From assembly GCA_027214255.1 (NCBI GenBank), contig JAPWHL010000015.1:1-64000 (forward strand): DNA of 64,000 nucleotides. The letters are read 5' to 3'. Origin of the DNA: Roseovarius aestuarii (GTDB taxonomy: Bacteria; Pseudomonadota; Alphaproteobacteria; Rhodobacterales; Rhodobacteraceae). Position numbers and translations under genes: made by a program. Below the pieces are notes generated by a model. The model ran no database searches and had not been told where the DNA came from. It saw nothing but the letters and a program-made list of their open reading frames with translations. Positions 17,793 through 27,474 of the stretch are shown piece by piece (position 1 is the first letter of the stretch; each line of letters opens with the position of its first letter).

Positions 17793-19196
17793 ATGAGCGA
17801 TATCCTAATTGTAGACGATGAACGTGACATCCGCGAACTGATTTCCGATATCCTGCAAGACGAGGGATATACCACGCGATTGGCTGGTAATTCCGACGAT
17901 GCGATGGCCTCGATTCAGGATCAGCCACCGGCGTTGCTGATTTTGGATATCTGGCTGAAAGACAGCAACATGGATGGGATCGACATCCTGAAAGCGGTCA
18001 AGCGGGACTATCCGGATGTGCCTGTCGTGATCATCTCGGGGCATGGCAATATCGAAATCGCCGTGGCTGCGATCAAGCAGGGCGCGTATGATTTCATCGA
18101 AAAGCCGTTCAACATTGATCAGTTGATGGTGGTGATCCGGCGCGGCATGGAAACCAGCCACCTGCGGCGCGAGAATCAAAGTCTCAAGCGGCGCGAAACC
18201 GGGCCCGCTGAAATGTTGGGGGAAAGCAGTGTCTTCCGCGCCTTGGTTAGTCAGTTGGACAAGGTCACGCGTTCGAACGGGCGGGTGATGCTGACAGGGC
18301 CAGCCGGCAGCGGCAAGGAGTTGGCTGCACGTTATATTCACACCAATTCGAACCGTGCGGGGGCACCGTTTGTCACTGTTGGCTGTGCGTCGATTGACGC
18401 CGAGCGGATGGAAGAGGTGCTGTTTGGCCGCGAAAGCGAGGATAAAGGGATTGAGCCGGGCCTGCTGGAAGAGGCCAACGGCGGCGTGATCTATTTTGAT
18501 GAAGTGGCGGATATGCCTGCCGGAACGCAGTCCAAGATTTTACGCGTGCTGGTCGATCAGCAGTTCTTGCGCGTGGGCGGTTCGGACAAGGTGCAGGTCG
18601 ATTTGCGGGTGATCAGTTCGACCAGTCGAGATCTTGAGGCCGAAATCTCGGCCGGGCGTTTTCGCCGCGAACTGTTTCACCGGCTGAACGTGGTGCCTAT
18701 CCCGGTTCCGTCACTGGAAGAGCGGCGCGATGACATTCCGCTGTTGGCTGCGTATTTCATCGAAATGCTGAATAAAACCCAAGGTTTGCCCCTGCGTAAG
18801 CTGGGAGAAGAGGCCAGCGCATTGATGCAGACGATGGCCTGGCCGGGGAACGTGCGCCAATTGCGCAATGTGATCGAGCGGGTTTTGATCCTTGGCGATG
18901 GTAGTGGTGATATTGAGCCCACGGAACTGCCGGGTGAAAGCGACAGTGCACCCGAGGACGGCCGGGTTGTCTTGTCTGGCGCGTTGGCAACGATGCCCCT
19001 GCGTGAGGCCCGCGAAGCGTTTGAGCGCGAATACCTGCTGACTCAGATCAACCGGTTCGGTGGCAATATTAGCCGAACCGCAGAGTTTGTTGGAATGGAG
19101 CGCAGCGCGTTGCACCGCAAGCTAAAGTCACTAGGCGTTGTGACCAGTGCCAAAATGGGTGCGCGCGTTGCACAGGTGGGCGAGCACGGCGCCTGA
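17793..19196 (+). CDS. ntrX: Nitrogen regulation response regulator NtrX, also without GAFTGA
   Basis: The 467-residue regulator starts MSDILIVDDERDIRELISD at 17793, with TGAGGAT just upstream; an earlier in-frame ATG at 17766 lies inside ntrY. The receiver Asp is at about residue 52 (LLILDIWLKDSNMDG). The AAA+ domain has an altered Walker A (GPAGSGKE) and Walker B GVIYFDEVAD. Between them, VLFGRESEDKGIEPGLLEEA stands where the family usually has the GAFTGA loop, so sigma-54 contact is unlikely. A Fis-type helix-turn-helix (ISRTAEFVGMERSALHRKL) is near the C-terminus. Confidence 0.94.
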   Translation: MSDILIVDDERDIRELISDILQDEGYTTRLAGNSDDAMASIQDQPPALLILDIWLKDSNMDGIDILKAVKRDYPDVPVVIISGHGNIEIAVAAIKQGAYDFIEKPFNIDQLMVVIRRGMETSHLRRENQSLKRRETGPAEMLGESSVFRALVSQLDKVTRSNGRVMLTGPAGSGKELAARYIHTNSNRAGAPFVTVGCASIDAERMEEVLFGRESEDKGIEPGLLEEANGGVIYFDEVADMPAGTQSKILRVLVDQQFLRVGGSDKVQVDLRVISSTSRDLEAEISAGRFRRELFHRLNVVPIPVPSLEERRDDIPLLAAYFIEMLNKTQGLPLRKLGEEASALMQTMAWPGNVRQLRNVIERVLILGDGSGDIEPTELPGESDSAPEDGRVVLSGALATMPLREAREAFEREYLLTQINRFGGNISRTAEFVGMERSALHRKLKSLGVVTSAKMGARVAQVGEHGA

Positions 19197-19384
19197 GGTG
19201 GTCAGCCCCTTGCCCCATGTGGCCGACCACGGCGGTGGTGGGTATATTCGGGGTGCCGGATGTCTGTTATTCTGTGTCACGGCGTTCGGAGGCATGCGGG
19301 CGGCAATGGGCGCTGTCACCAGATCATTTGACCGCCCCGTCATAGTCTGACACATCTGGGATGCAGGGCTAAGGAATACACCCC

Positions 19385-20761
19385 ATGAAGGTTATCATTT
19401 GCGGCGCGGGGCAGGTTGGCTGGCAGATTGCGCGCCACTTGTCTGGTGAAAATAACGATGTAACGGTCGTGGACAGTAACCCCGATCTGGTGCGCCGCGC
19501 CACCGACACGCTGGATGTGCAGGGGCTTGCCGGATTTGCCAGCTATCCCGATGTTCTGGACCGTGCGGGCGCGCGGGATGCGGATATGATCATTGCGGCG
19601 ACCCATTCGGACGAGGTCAACATGGTGACCTGTCAGGTCGCGCATTCGGTCTTTGCCATTAAACGCAAGATCGCGCGGCTACGCAGCCAATCCTATCTGG
19701 ATGCGATTTATTCCGATCTCTATCGGCGCGATCACATGCCGATAGACGTGGTGATCAGCCCCGAAAAAGAGGTGGCCGAGGCGGCGCTTCAGCGCCTGTC
19801 CGCGCCCGCTGCTTTTGACACAGAAAAATTTCTGGATGGCGATGCGCAGCTTATGGGTCTGCGCCTGGAAGATGACTGTCCGGTGTTGAACACACCCTTG
19901 CGTCAGCTCAGCGATCTGTTCTCGACGCTGCGCGTGGTGGTTCTGGCGGTGCGCCGCAAGGGGCGGTTGTTTGCCCCCGAGGCAGGTGATCAGCTGTTTG
20001 GTGGGGATGAGTGCTATGTGCTGACCCCGAACGAAGATATCGCGCGTACCTTGGAGGTGTTTGGCAAAAAATCGCACAAGCAGGAACGCGTGGTCATTTT
20101 GGGCGGTGGGAATGTCGGGTTGGCGGTGGCGCGTGCCTTGGAGGCGCGCGGTCGCGGCATCCGGGCTAAGGTGATCGAACGCAACCGTCCCTGCGCCGAA
20201 CGTGCCGCGGATGCGTTGGAACGTACGATCGTGCTGCATGGTGACGCGCTGGATGCCACATTGCTGGCCGAGGCCGGGATATCCAAAGCGGATGCGGTTC
20301 TGGCCGTAACTGACGACGACAAGACCAATTTGCTGGCAGCAGTACGCGCCAAATCCGAAGGGTGTCCCTTTGCGATTTCGTTGATCAATGATCCTACGCT
20401 CATTCCGTTGATGGGGCCGATTGGGGTGGATGCTTACATCAACCCTCGCGCAACCACCGTCAGCAGTATCTTGCGCCATATCCGTCATGGCCGGGTGCGC
20501 GGCGTTTATTCCATCGGTGACGCAGAAGCCGAGGTGATCGAAGCGCAGGTCATGTCGACCTCGTCCATCGCGGGCAGCCAGATTCGTGATATTGATTTCC
20601 CCGAAGGCGTGCTGGTCGGAGCGGTACGTAAAGGCAAGGACATCCTGAAACCCACCGGCGCATTGCGTATCGAAGAGGGCGACGTGGTGGTGATCTTTGC
20701 GATGGCATCGGACGTGGAGCGCGTGCAACAGCTGCTTCAGGTCTCGATCGATTATTTCTGA
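19385..20761 (+). CDS. trkA: Trk potassium uptake regulatory NAD-binding protein TrkA
   Basis: The 458-residue peripheral membrane protein has two RCK units, each a Rossmann fold followed by a TrkA-C domain. The first begins MKVIICGAGQVGWQIARHLS and the second, near residue 235, VVILGGGNVGLAVARALEA. It gates the TrkH channel in response to NAD(H)/nucleotides. ATG at 19385 follows an AAGGAA-like site. trkH starts 3 bp after its stop. The 188-bp gap after ntrX shows no gene or clear terminator. Confidence 0.94.
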   Translation: MKVIICGAGQVGWQIARHLSGENNDVTVVDSNPDLVRRATDTLDVQGLAGFASYPDVLDRAGARDADMIIAATHSDEVNMVTCQVAHSVFAIKRKIARLRSQSYLDAIYSDLYRRDHMPIDVVISPEKEVAEAALQRLSAPAAFDTEKFLDGDAQLMGLRLEDDCPVLNTPLRQLSDLFSTLRVVVLAVRRKGRLFAPEAGDQLFGGDECYVLTPNEDIARTLEVFGKKSHKQERVVILGGGNVGLAVARALEARGRGIRAKVIERNRPCAERAADALERTIVLHGDALDATLLAEAGISKADAVLAVTDDDKTNLLAAVRAKSEGCPFAISLINDPTLIPLMGPIGVDAYINPRATTVSSILRHIRHGRVRGVYSIGDAEAEVIEAQVMSTSSIAGSQIRDIDFPEGVLVGAVRKGKDILKPTGALRIEEGDVVVIFAMASDVERVQQLLQVSIDYF

Positions 20762-20763
20762 TC

Positions 20764-22311
20764 ATGGCACTGTCTGACGTGTCGCGCGGCGCGGCCTGGT
20801 TGCTGGGCTTTCCGCTGATTCTGCTGCTGGCGGCGGTGGCGGCTGTTGCGATGTTTGTGCCTGCGTTACATGCGCTGGTGAATGACGATCATACGATCTC
20901 GCGCAGCTTTGCCTATTCGGGCTTTATGGGGCTGGTTGTGATCGGCTTGATCGCGATGGCGATGAACGGCAGTCATCGCCGTGTCACCAGTGATCTGGGC
21001 AACCTGCTTTCGTTGTGCTTGGCCTTTATCCTATTGCCAGTCTTTCTGGCGATCCCATTTTACGAAGGTCTGCGGACAACCACCTTTCTGAATGCCTATT
21101 TCGAGATGGTGTCATCTTTTACCACCACCGGCGCGACCCTGTTTGAAAAACCGGGGCGGCTGGCGGATAGCTTGCATTTGTGGCGGGGCATGGTGGGATG
21201 GTTCGGCGGGCTATTGATGTGGATTGCGGCCTCGGCAGTGTTGGCGCCGCTGGCCTTGGGCGGGTTCGAGGTGACGGCTGCGGCAGAGCCGGGGCAGGGC
21301 ACCATTGGCGGTTTGGACAGGTTTCAGCGTGCAGGTACGGATCGCCGGCTGGCTCAGGTGACGTGGGAACTGGCCCCGTTGTTTGCCGGGTTGACCGGTG
21401 CATTGTGGTTGATGTTGGTTCTGGGTGGTGATCGCCCGACGGTGGCATTGATTCATGCCATGTCGACCATGTCGACCAGTGGCATTTCGTCCATCGGTGG
21501 CGTGCAAAATGCCGGATCTGGCGTGGGCGGCGAAGTGGTGATTTTCTTCTTTATGATGTTTGCGCTGTCGCGGCTGACGTTTTCGTCTGACACGGCATCT
21601 GCGGCGCGGGCCGGATTGTTGAGCGATCCCGAGTTCCGCATCGGCCTGTTATTGGTGATCGGTGTTCCTTTGCTGTTGTTTGCACGCCATTGGATCGGCG
21701 CACTGGAAGTGGCCGAGGGCGAGGATCTGCCATCGGCCTTTGGTGCACTCTGGGGCGGGATGTTCAGCGTGTTGTCCTTTCTTAGCACCACAGGGTTTGA
21801 AAGCGCGTATTGGGACAGCGCGCGCGACTGGTCGGGGCTGGCCACCCCGGGGTTGATCCTTATGGGGTTGTCCTTGGTCGGGGGGGGCGTGGCGACAACC
21901 GCTGGCGGGGTGAAATTGCTGCGGGTCTATGCGCTCTATCTGAATGGCCAACGCGAGATGGAGCGATTGGTGCATCCATCCTCCATTGGCCTGTCCGGTG
22001 CGCGCACCCGCCGTCTGCGCCGTCAGGGAGCGTTCGTGGCATGGGTGTTTTTCATGCTGTTTGCGCTGTCGCTGGCATTGGTAACCGTGGTGCTTGCTGG
22101 GTTGGGCATGGGGTTTGAACAGTCGATGATTCTGGCGATTTCGGCGTTGTCCACCACCGGGCCGTTGACACAAGTGGCCGGAAGCGCACCAATCCCGTTG
22201 TTGATGATGGCCCCGGCGGCCAAGCTGGTTTTCTGTGCGGCGATGGTTTTGGGACGGTTGGAAACGCTTGCGATCATTGCCCTGTTTAATCCGGGGCTGT
22301 GGCGCGATTGA
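20764..22311 (+). CDS. trkH: Trk-type potassium channel/transporter subunit TrkH
   Basis: The 515-residue polytopic protein has the four pore-loop repeats of the Trk/Ktr superfamily, visible as FEMVSSFTTTGATLFE, HAMSTMSTSGISSIGG, LSFLSTTGFESAYW and ILAISALSTTGPLTQ. The Gly in each TTG/TSG motif belongs to the selectivity filter. It takes up K+ together with TrkA, encoded immediately upstream. The length is normal for the family. Confidence 0.95.
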   Translation: MALSDVSRGAAWLLGFPLILLLAAVAAVAMFVPALHALVNDDHTISRSFAYSGFMGLVVIGLIAMAMNGSHRRVTSDLGNLLSLCLAFILLPVFLAIPFYEGLRTTTFLNAYFEMVSSFTTTGATLFEKPGRLADSLHLWRGMVGWFGGLLMWIAASAVLAPLALGGFEVTAAAEPGQGTIGGLDRFQRAGTDRRLAQVTWELAPLFAGLTGALWLMLVLGGDRPTVALIHAMSTMSTSGISSIGGVQNAGSGVGGEVVIFFFMMFALSRLTFSSDTASAARAGLLSDPEFRIGLLLVIGVPLLLFARHWIGALEVAEGEDLPSAFGALWGGMFSVLSFLSTTGFESAYWDSARDWSGLATPGLILMGLSLVGGGVATTAGGVKLLRVYALYLNGQREMERLVHPSSIGLSGARTRRLRRQGAFVAWVFFMLFALSLALVTVVLAGLGMGFEQSMILAISALSTTGPLTQVAGSAPIPLLMMAPAAKLVFCAAMVLGRLETLAIIALFNPGLWRD

Positions 22312-22319
22312 CCGGCATT

Positions 22320-22345
22320 ACCCCGCTAAGAGGGGGTTTATTTTC
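22320..22345 (+). terminator. Possible intrinsic terminator after trkH
   Basis: ACCCC and GGGGT form a short stem around GCTAAGAG, followed by TTATTTTCTTTTAG. The stem is only five pairs, so the terminator is weak or doubtful, but it sits right after the trkH stop and before hfq. Confidence 0.45.
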
Positions 22346-22453
22346 TTTTAGGGCTGGAAACTCGTTTCGCGCCATTACATACTGTCGCGTAACATACATC
22401 TTTTCGGTGTCAATTGGTGACGCCCAACAAAAACAATGGCTTTGGGGAAAACA

Positions 22454-22693
22454 ATGGCTAACGACCGTCAGAACCTTCAGGATGCGTTTCTTAATGAAGT
22501 GCGGAAAACGAAGACACCTGTAACAGTATTTTTGATCAATGGCGTTAAATTGCAAGGCGTGATTACTTGGTTTGACAATTTCTGCATTCTCCTGCGTCGT
22601 GATGGGCAAAGCCAGTTGGTTTACAAGCATGCTGTGTCGACGATCATGCCGAGCCAGCCGATCAACCTGTATAGTGGTGATGATTCCGCATAA
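22454..22693 (+). CDS. hfq: RNA chaperone Hfq
   Basis: The 79-residue Sm-like protein starts [20 protein letters not shown] at 22454 with GGGGA about 5 bases upstream. Sm1 ([22 protein letters not shown]) and Sm2 ([12 protein letters not shown]) motifs are intact, including the YKHA proximal-face residues. It promotes sRNA-mRNA pairing and in Rhodobacterales affects nitrogen-regulation genes. It overlaps hflX by one base (TAATG), the usual alphaproteobacterial pair. Confidence 0.97.
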   Translation: MANDRQNLQDAFLNEVRKTKTPVTVFLINGVKLQGVITWFDNFCILLRRDGQSQLVYKHAVSTIMPSQPINLYSGDDSA

Positions 22694-23982
22694 TGGATCA
22701 CGCGCCCGCGATCACCCGCGCTTGGGTACTCCATCCTGATATTCGCACTGCCGCCGGTTCCAGTCGCAAGCCCGATCTTGCGCTGGCCGAGGCTGTGTCG
22801 CTGGCCCATGCCTTGCCGGGCTTGGAGCCTTGCGGCGGTACAGTTGTGCGCCTGCCGCGCGCGCATCCGGGTAAGCTGTTTGGCAAGGGCAAGATCGCCG
22901 AGTTAAAGGCCTTGTTTGAGGCCGAAGAGATTGATCTGGTCCTGATTGATGGCCCGGTCACGCCTGTACAGCAGCGCAATCTGGAAAAGGAATGGGACGT
23001 TAAGCTTCTGGACCGCACGGGGCTGATCCTTGAAATCTTTAGCGATCGTGCCGCGACCCGTGAAGGTGTGTTGCAGGTGGAAATGGCCGCGCTTTCTTAT
23101 CAGCGTACACGGCTGGTGCGGGCTTGGACACACCTTGAACGGCAGCGGGGCGGTCTGGGATTTGTGGGCGGTCCGGGGGAAACCCAGATTGAATCGGACC
23201 GCAGGGCGATTGATTTGCAGTTGGTGCGCCTGCGCCGCCAGCTTGAGAAGGTGGCCAAAACCCGCACCCTGCACCGCGAGGCCCGCGCCAAGGTGCCATT
23301 CCCCATCGTTGCGCTGGTCGGGTACACGAACGCCGGAAAATCCACGCTGTTCAATCATCTGACCGGCGCGGACGTTATGGCTCAGGATATGCTCTTTGCC
23401 ACGCTGGACCCGACGATGCGGCGTATCGCCTTGCCGGGCGGCGGGCCCGAGGTGATCCTGTCAGATACGGTCGGATTTATCAGCGATCTGCCCACCGAGC
23501 TGGTTGCGGCTTTTCGGGCCACACTGGAGGAGGTGCTTAGCGCGGATTTGATCTGTCATGTGCGTGATATCGCCCATCCCGAAACCGAAACCCAGAAAAC
23601 GGATGTCGAAGCGATCCTGACCAGCCTGAAAGTCGACGAGGCAACGCCCCGTATCGAAATTTGGAATAAGGTCGATCTGTTGCCCATGGACGAGCGGACC
23701 GCCCTGCGCACCCGCGCCGAGCGGCATGATGATGTCGCGGTGCTGAGCGCGGTGTCTGGTGAAGGCCTACCCGAGTTGGTCGATCAGATTGCCGGAATCC
23801 TGTCTGGCGCGGCGCGAACTGACACGCTGACATTGCCCTATGCCGATGGGCGCCGCCGCGCGTGGCTGTTTCAGAACGGTGTGATTCAATCCGAAGTCGA
23901 AGGCGAAGACGGCTATCAACTGGTGGTGCGCTGGACCGCGCAGCAACGGGCCGAATTTGATGGTTTGGGGCGTCGGGGCTAA
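22693..23982 (+). CDS. hflX: Ribosome-associated GTPase HflX
   Basis: The 429-residue protein has the HflX N-terminal domain (GKIAELKALFEAEEIDLVLI), a Gly-rich linker (RGGLGFVGGPGETQIESDR) and a GTPase domain with G1 ALVGYTNAGKSTLFN, G3 DTVGFISDLP and G4 NKVD. HflX splits stalled or stressed ribosomes and associates with the 50S subunit. Its ATG overlaps the hfq stop. A short C-terminal extension follows the G domain. Confidence 0.95.
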   Translation: MDHAPAITRAWVLHPDIRTAAGSSRKPDLALAEAVSLAHALPGLEPCGGTVVRLPRAHPGKLFGKGKIAELKALFEAEEIDLVLIDGPVTPVQQRNLEKEWDVKLLDRTGLILEIFSDRAATREGVLQVEMAALSYQRTRLVRAWTHLERQRGGLGFVGGPGETQIESDRRAIDLQLVRLRRQLEKVAKTRTLHREARAKVPFPIVALVGYTNAGKSTLFNHLTGADVMAQDMLFATLDPTMRRIALPGGGPEVILSDTVGFISDLPTELVAAFRATLEEVLSADLICHVRDIAHPETETQKTDVEAILTSLKVDEATPRIEIWNKVDLLPMDERTALRTRAERHDDVAVLSAVSGEGLPELVDQIAGILSGAARTDTLTLPYADGRRRAWLFQNGVIQSEVEGEDGYQLVVRWTAQQRAEFDGLGRRG

Positions 23983-24007
23983 CCCATTACTTGCGACAAA
24001 TGATACT

Positions 24008-24031
24008 GGGGCGACGTGCGCGCCCCGGTTT
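24008..24031 (+). terminator. Probable intrinsic terminator after hflX
   Basis: GGGGCG pairs with CGCCCC across ACGTGCG, followed by GGTTTTG. It lies between the convergent stops of hflX (23982) and the acylase gene (24046). The U-run is short. Confidence 0.5.
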
Positions 24032-24045
24032 TGCCCTTTGAGTCG

Positions 24046-26520
24046 TTATTCTGGGCGCGGCAACAAAGTGGTCACACCCACCGCAGCGGCACGGGCCAAT
24101 TCGGGGTCCAGTGACATCGGGATATATTCGCCGCGCCGCCACAACTGGGCCAGATCATCGTAATGTCGGCTTAGGAAATGGCCCGATTGCCCGGTCGAGG
24201 TGATAAAAACGCTACTGCCGGGATCGGCAAAATCATACACCCCGCGATAGCCCGCCGCATGCACATTCTGAAACGGGTTATCCCCGGTGCCGGATGTGCG
24301 CCCACGTTGCAAAGTGTGGTCACCGCCAGACGTGGATTGGCGGATATTCACGAAATACCGCAGGCCCGGCACCGTGCCCAGCACCGGGTGGTCCTGGGTC
24401 GCCTGATGCAGATCCCCCCAGCGCAGAGATTCCAACGCGGTGCCAAAACGATCCGTGATCCAGATCAGTGCATCATCCAGCGCCAAACGCGAGATATCTG
24501 TACAGGTTTCAACTGGGCTGGACTGCGCCACATCGCACCAAACACCCGCCCCGTCGATGTTACGATAGACACGCTCGATAAACACCGGGTCGGCATGGGT
24601 AAACTGACTGGTCAGGGGGCCCAGCTCATCCTGAGCCAGACGCAACTGCAACGCGCGCAACCATGCGGCATAGATCAACGGCTCGGGGCGATGTTCGTTC
24701 ATCTCGCCGTTCCAATCGGCCAGCAATTCCAGCGCGCGTTGTCGCAAACGCAGGGGGGTGCCCTCAGGGGCGCTTTCGCCGGTGAACCACAGGTCCTGGC
24801 CGATCAGCGGCAAGAGAGAGCGAGCGGTGAAACTGACCGTGTCCAACTGTGCCTCGACGAAACTGTCGCGGGTGTGGACCTGACGTGATTGCATCAATCG
24901 CTGCCAGCGGTTTATGCGCTGCGTGTCGCCCCAAACGTTACTGACGTGCAAAGGAAAGGGGCGATCCACGATCTTGTTGTTGGTGTTGCCCAAGATACCG
25001 CCGGGGGGGGAAACGAACTCGGGGTTTGCGGAATAGGGATAGCGCCCTTGCCATCGGTTATCCGTGATCCAGCCCCGGCTGGGCAAGCGCCCTTGTGTAT
25101 CATGCGCTGCGCTGCGCCGGGGCATGGCTCCTACCAGTTTCATCGCGATTGTATCCCGATCCGCCACGGTCAGGTTCTGGGCTGGCGCAATGAATTTTTC
25201 TCCTGCCGCCAAGGCCTCGTCGACGGACCCTGCGCGCATCAAGGCCAACACGGCACTCAGCGTGGTGTCACGCGGGCTAAGCGCGGTCCAGCTAAGCGAG
25301 GCAACATGCCCCGGAGGTGTGACTGTTCCCAAGTCATACTGCCCGCTGGGCAGGACCGGACCATTCTCGCTCCACCGCAGTGTCAAGGTAACTGGGTCCG
25401 CGTCCTTGATGCGGATAATTGTGCGGCGGGTCTCGAACGGTTTGAACCCGTCTGGCGTGCGGTATTCTTCAGGGTTTTCCGGGTTCAACTGTTCGATGAA
25501 CACATCCTGGTCGTCCAGATAAGAGGATGTGATGCCCCAGCCCAGATTGTCGCTGCGTCCGGTCAGGATCATGGGCACGCCCGGTATGGAGCCACCAATC
25601 ACGCCGCCACTGGCCAGTTCCAGTCGCGCCAGATACCAGATCGACGGGGCGGTCAGGCCCAGATGCGGATCGTTGGCCAGCAACGTCCCCCCCGAGGCCG
25701 AGCGTGCAGGCGCGGCCGCCCAGGCGTTGGACGCGCCCGCCAACATGCGCGGCATCACCGGCGACAGCGGATCGCGCGGGGCGGTGTCACCTTCGGCATA
25801 GCGCGGCAGGCTGCCGGGACGGAAAAAACTGGCATAACCGGGCAGGGCGGCTATGCCGCTTCCGGGAGCGTCCGGCAGGATGTCGAGTAGGCGTGCGGGA
25901 TCCTCAAGAGCCAACGAAACCCGTGCGCGCAGCACTTCGTTTTTCAGATGCGACGACAGTTGAACCGCCATCAATTTGATGATGGCAACAGAATCGGCCG
26001 GCACCCAAGGCGCGATCGGGGCGTTAAACAGGAACATTTCCGGCGCACCACGTCCCAGTGCATCCTCGTTGATTTCGGCTAGTCGGGCATTCACACCGCG
26101 TGCATAGGCCTCCAGCGCGGCCTTTGTGGCGGGGTCTTGCCACTGAACGGATGCGCGCGCCGCGCCATAGATATCAAACCGGCGCAGCAGCCTGTCGGTG
26201 GGCAAGGTGCGTTGGCCAAACACCTCGGACAAACGGCCCTGAGCGGTGCGGCGCAAAATGGTCATTTGCCATAGACGGTCCTGCGCATGGGCATATCCAA
26301 GGGCCTGAAACACGTCTGCCTCGGATTGGCCGAAGATATGGGGCACATTAGCATTGTCACGCACGATCTGTACCGGCGCGCTAAGCCCGGTGATGGCCAG
26401 CGTCTTGTCATAATCGGGCAAAGACCGTGCCAAAAGCACATAGAGGCTGATCGCCGCAAGAACGGCCAGAACGACCAATCCCCCGGCAATCCGCATCAAC
26501 CATTTGAACACCTGGGACAT
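24046..26520 (-). CDS. Penicillin-acylase-family Ntn hydrolase, membrane-anchored
   Basis: The protein of about 824 residues has one N-terminal hydrophobic anchor (LMRIAGGLVVLAVLAAISLY), an alpha-chain-like part (VPHIFGQSEADVFQALGYAHAQDRLWQM), and, near residue 265, the self-cleavage site GASNAWAAAP with the catalytic Ser. LANDPHLGL and NLGWGITSS further support the S45 family. Such enzymes cleave amide bonds of penicillins, N-acyl-homoserine lactones or other acyl amides; the substrate here is unknown. The start MSQVFKWLM at 26520 is chosen for the AGGCAGG upstream; an in-frame start at 26547 adds nine residues. Confidence 0.88.
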   Translation of the reverse strand: MSQVFKWLMRIAGGLVVLAVLAAISLYVLLARSLPDYDKTLAITGLSAPVQIVRDNANVPHIFGQSEADVFQALGYAHAQDRLWQMTILRRTAQGRLSEVFGQRTLPTDRLLRRFDIYGAARASVQWQDPATKAALEAYARGVNARLAEINEDALGRGAPEMFLFNAPIAPWVPADSVAIIKLMAVQLSSHLKNEVLRARVSLALEDPARLLDILPDAPGSGIAALPGYASFFRPGSLPRYAEGDTAPRDPLSPVMPRMLAGASNAWAAAPARSASGGTLLANDPHLGLTAPSIWYLARLELASGGVIGGSIPGVPMILTGRSDNLGWGITSSYLDDQDVFIEQLNPENPEEYRTPDGFKPFETRRTIIRIKDADPVTLTLRWSENGPVLPSGQYDLGTVTPPGHVASLSWTALSPRDTTLSAVLALMRAGSVDEALAAGEKFIAPAQNLTVADRDTIAMKLVGAMPRRSAAHDTQGRLPSRGWITDNRWQGRYPYSANPEFVSPPGGILGNTNNKIVDRPFPLHVSNVWGDTQRINRWQRLMQSRQVHTRDSFVEAQLDTVSFTARSLLPLIGQDLWFTGESAPEGTPLRLRQRALELLADWNGEMNEHRPEPLIYAAWLRALQLRLAQDELGPLTSQFTHADPVFIERVYRNIDGAGVWCDVAQSSPVETCTDISRLALDDALIWITDRFGTALESLRWGDLHQATQDHPVLGTVPGLRYFVNIRQSTSGGDHTLQRGRTSGTGDNPFQNVHAAGYRGVYDFADPGSSVFITSTGQSGHFLSRHYDDLAQLWRRGEYIPMSLDPELARAAAVGVTTLLPRPE

Positions 26521-26592
26521 GCGCACCTGCCTTGCCTTTATACTCAAGCACGGGATAGTCAGAAAGTCAGGTCAAGACAATGGTAAGGGAAC

Positions 26593-27474
26593 ATGAGGCA
26601 AATGAACAAACTGGCATTTTTGGGTTTGGGCGTGATGGGGTATCCGATGGCGGGGCACCTCCAAGGGGCAGGACATGACGTAACCGTCTACAATCGTACC
26701 AAAACCAAGGCTGAGGCTTGGGCCAAGCAACATGGCGGCAATTGCGCGCCGACTCCGCGCGAGGCCGCTCAGGGGTGCGATCTGGTCATGGCCTGTGTGG
26801 GCAATGACGATGATTTGCGTAGTGTCTGCCTTGGCCCGGACGGTGCCTTTGCCGGGATGAAATCGGGGGCTGTGTTTGTCGATCACACCACCGTTTCCGC
26901 CGCAGTCACCGCAGAGCTCTACGCGGCGGCACGTGAGGCGGGGTTGCACTTTGTGGACGCGCCAATCTCCGGCGGTCAGGCGGGGGCGGAAAACGGCCAA
27001 CTGTCGATCATGTGCGGCGGTGATCAAGAGGCCTATGACACGGCCGAGCCGATCATGGAAATCTACGCCAAACTGTGCCGACGTATTGGCGACAGCGGCG
27101 CAGGTCAGATGACCAAGATGTGCAATCAGATAGCCATCGCCGGTCTGGTTCAGGGCCTTAGCGAAGCGCTGCATTTTGCCGAAAAGGCCGGTTTGGACGG
27201 GCGCTCGGTGGTCGAGGTGATCAGTCAGGGCGCGGCAGGCAGCTGGCAGATGATGAATCGCTACGAAAACATGCTGGACGATCATTTTGAACACGGGTTC
27301 GCCGTGGACTGGATGCGCAAGGATCTGGGTATTTGCCTGTCCACTGCGGATCAAAATGGCGCATCACTGCCGGTGACGGCTTTGGTCGATCAGTTCTACA
27401 AGGACGTGCAGAAAATGGGCGGCGGCCGCTGGGACACATCCAGCCTGTTCAAGCGTTTGCGCGAAAGCGGCTAA
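26593..27474 (+). CDS. Beta-hydroxyacid dehydrogenase family NAD(P)-dependent oxidoreductase
   Basis: The 293-residue protein has the family signature near the N-terminus (LAFLGLGVMGYPMAGHLQG) with an NADP-leaning YNRTKTK after the second strand, the substrate-binding DAPISGGQAGAENGQLSIM around residue 120, and the catalytic Lys region GQMTKMCNQIAIAG near residue 170. Members include 3-hydroxyisobutyrate dehydrogenase, tartronate semialdehyde reductase and succinic semialdehyde reductase; the substrate cannot be fixed from sequence and the neighbours give no pathway. Translation may start at 26593 or at the ATG 9 bases later. Confidence 0.85.
   Translation: MRQMNKLAFLGLGVMGYPMAGHLQGAGHDVTVYNRTKTKAEAWAKQHGGNCAPTPREAAQGCDLVMACVGNDDDLRSVCLGPDGAFAGMKSGAVFVDHTTVSAAVTAELYAAAREAGLHFVDAPISGGQAGAENGQLSIMCGGDQEAYDTAEPIMEIYAKLCRRIGDSGAGQMTKMCNQIAIAGLVQGLSEALHFAEKAGLDGRSVVEVISQGAAGSWQMMNRYENMLDDHFEHGFAVDWMRKDLGICLSTADQNGASLPVTALVDQFYKDVQKMGGGRWDTSSLFKRLRESG

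Noticed and set aside
19679..20728. 349-codon minus-strand frame opposite trkA
   Set aside because: It has the His/Gln-rich composition of an antisense frame and no ribosome-binding site or domain.
24178..25890. Two long plus-strand frames (236 and 333 codons) opposite the penicillin-acylase gene
   Set aside because: They lie wholly within an intact Ntn-hydrolase gene and show Gly/Arg/Gln-rich antisense composition.
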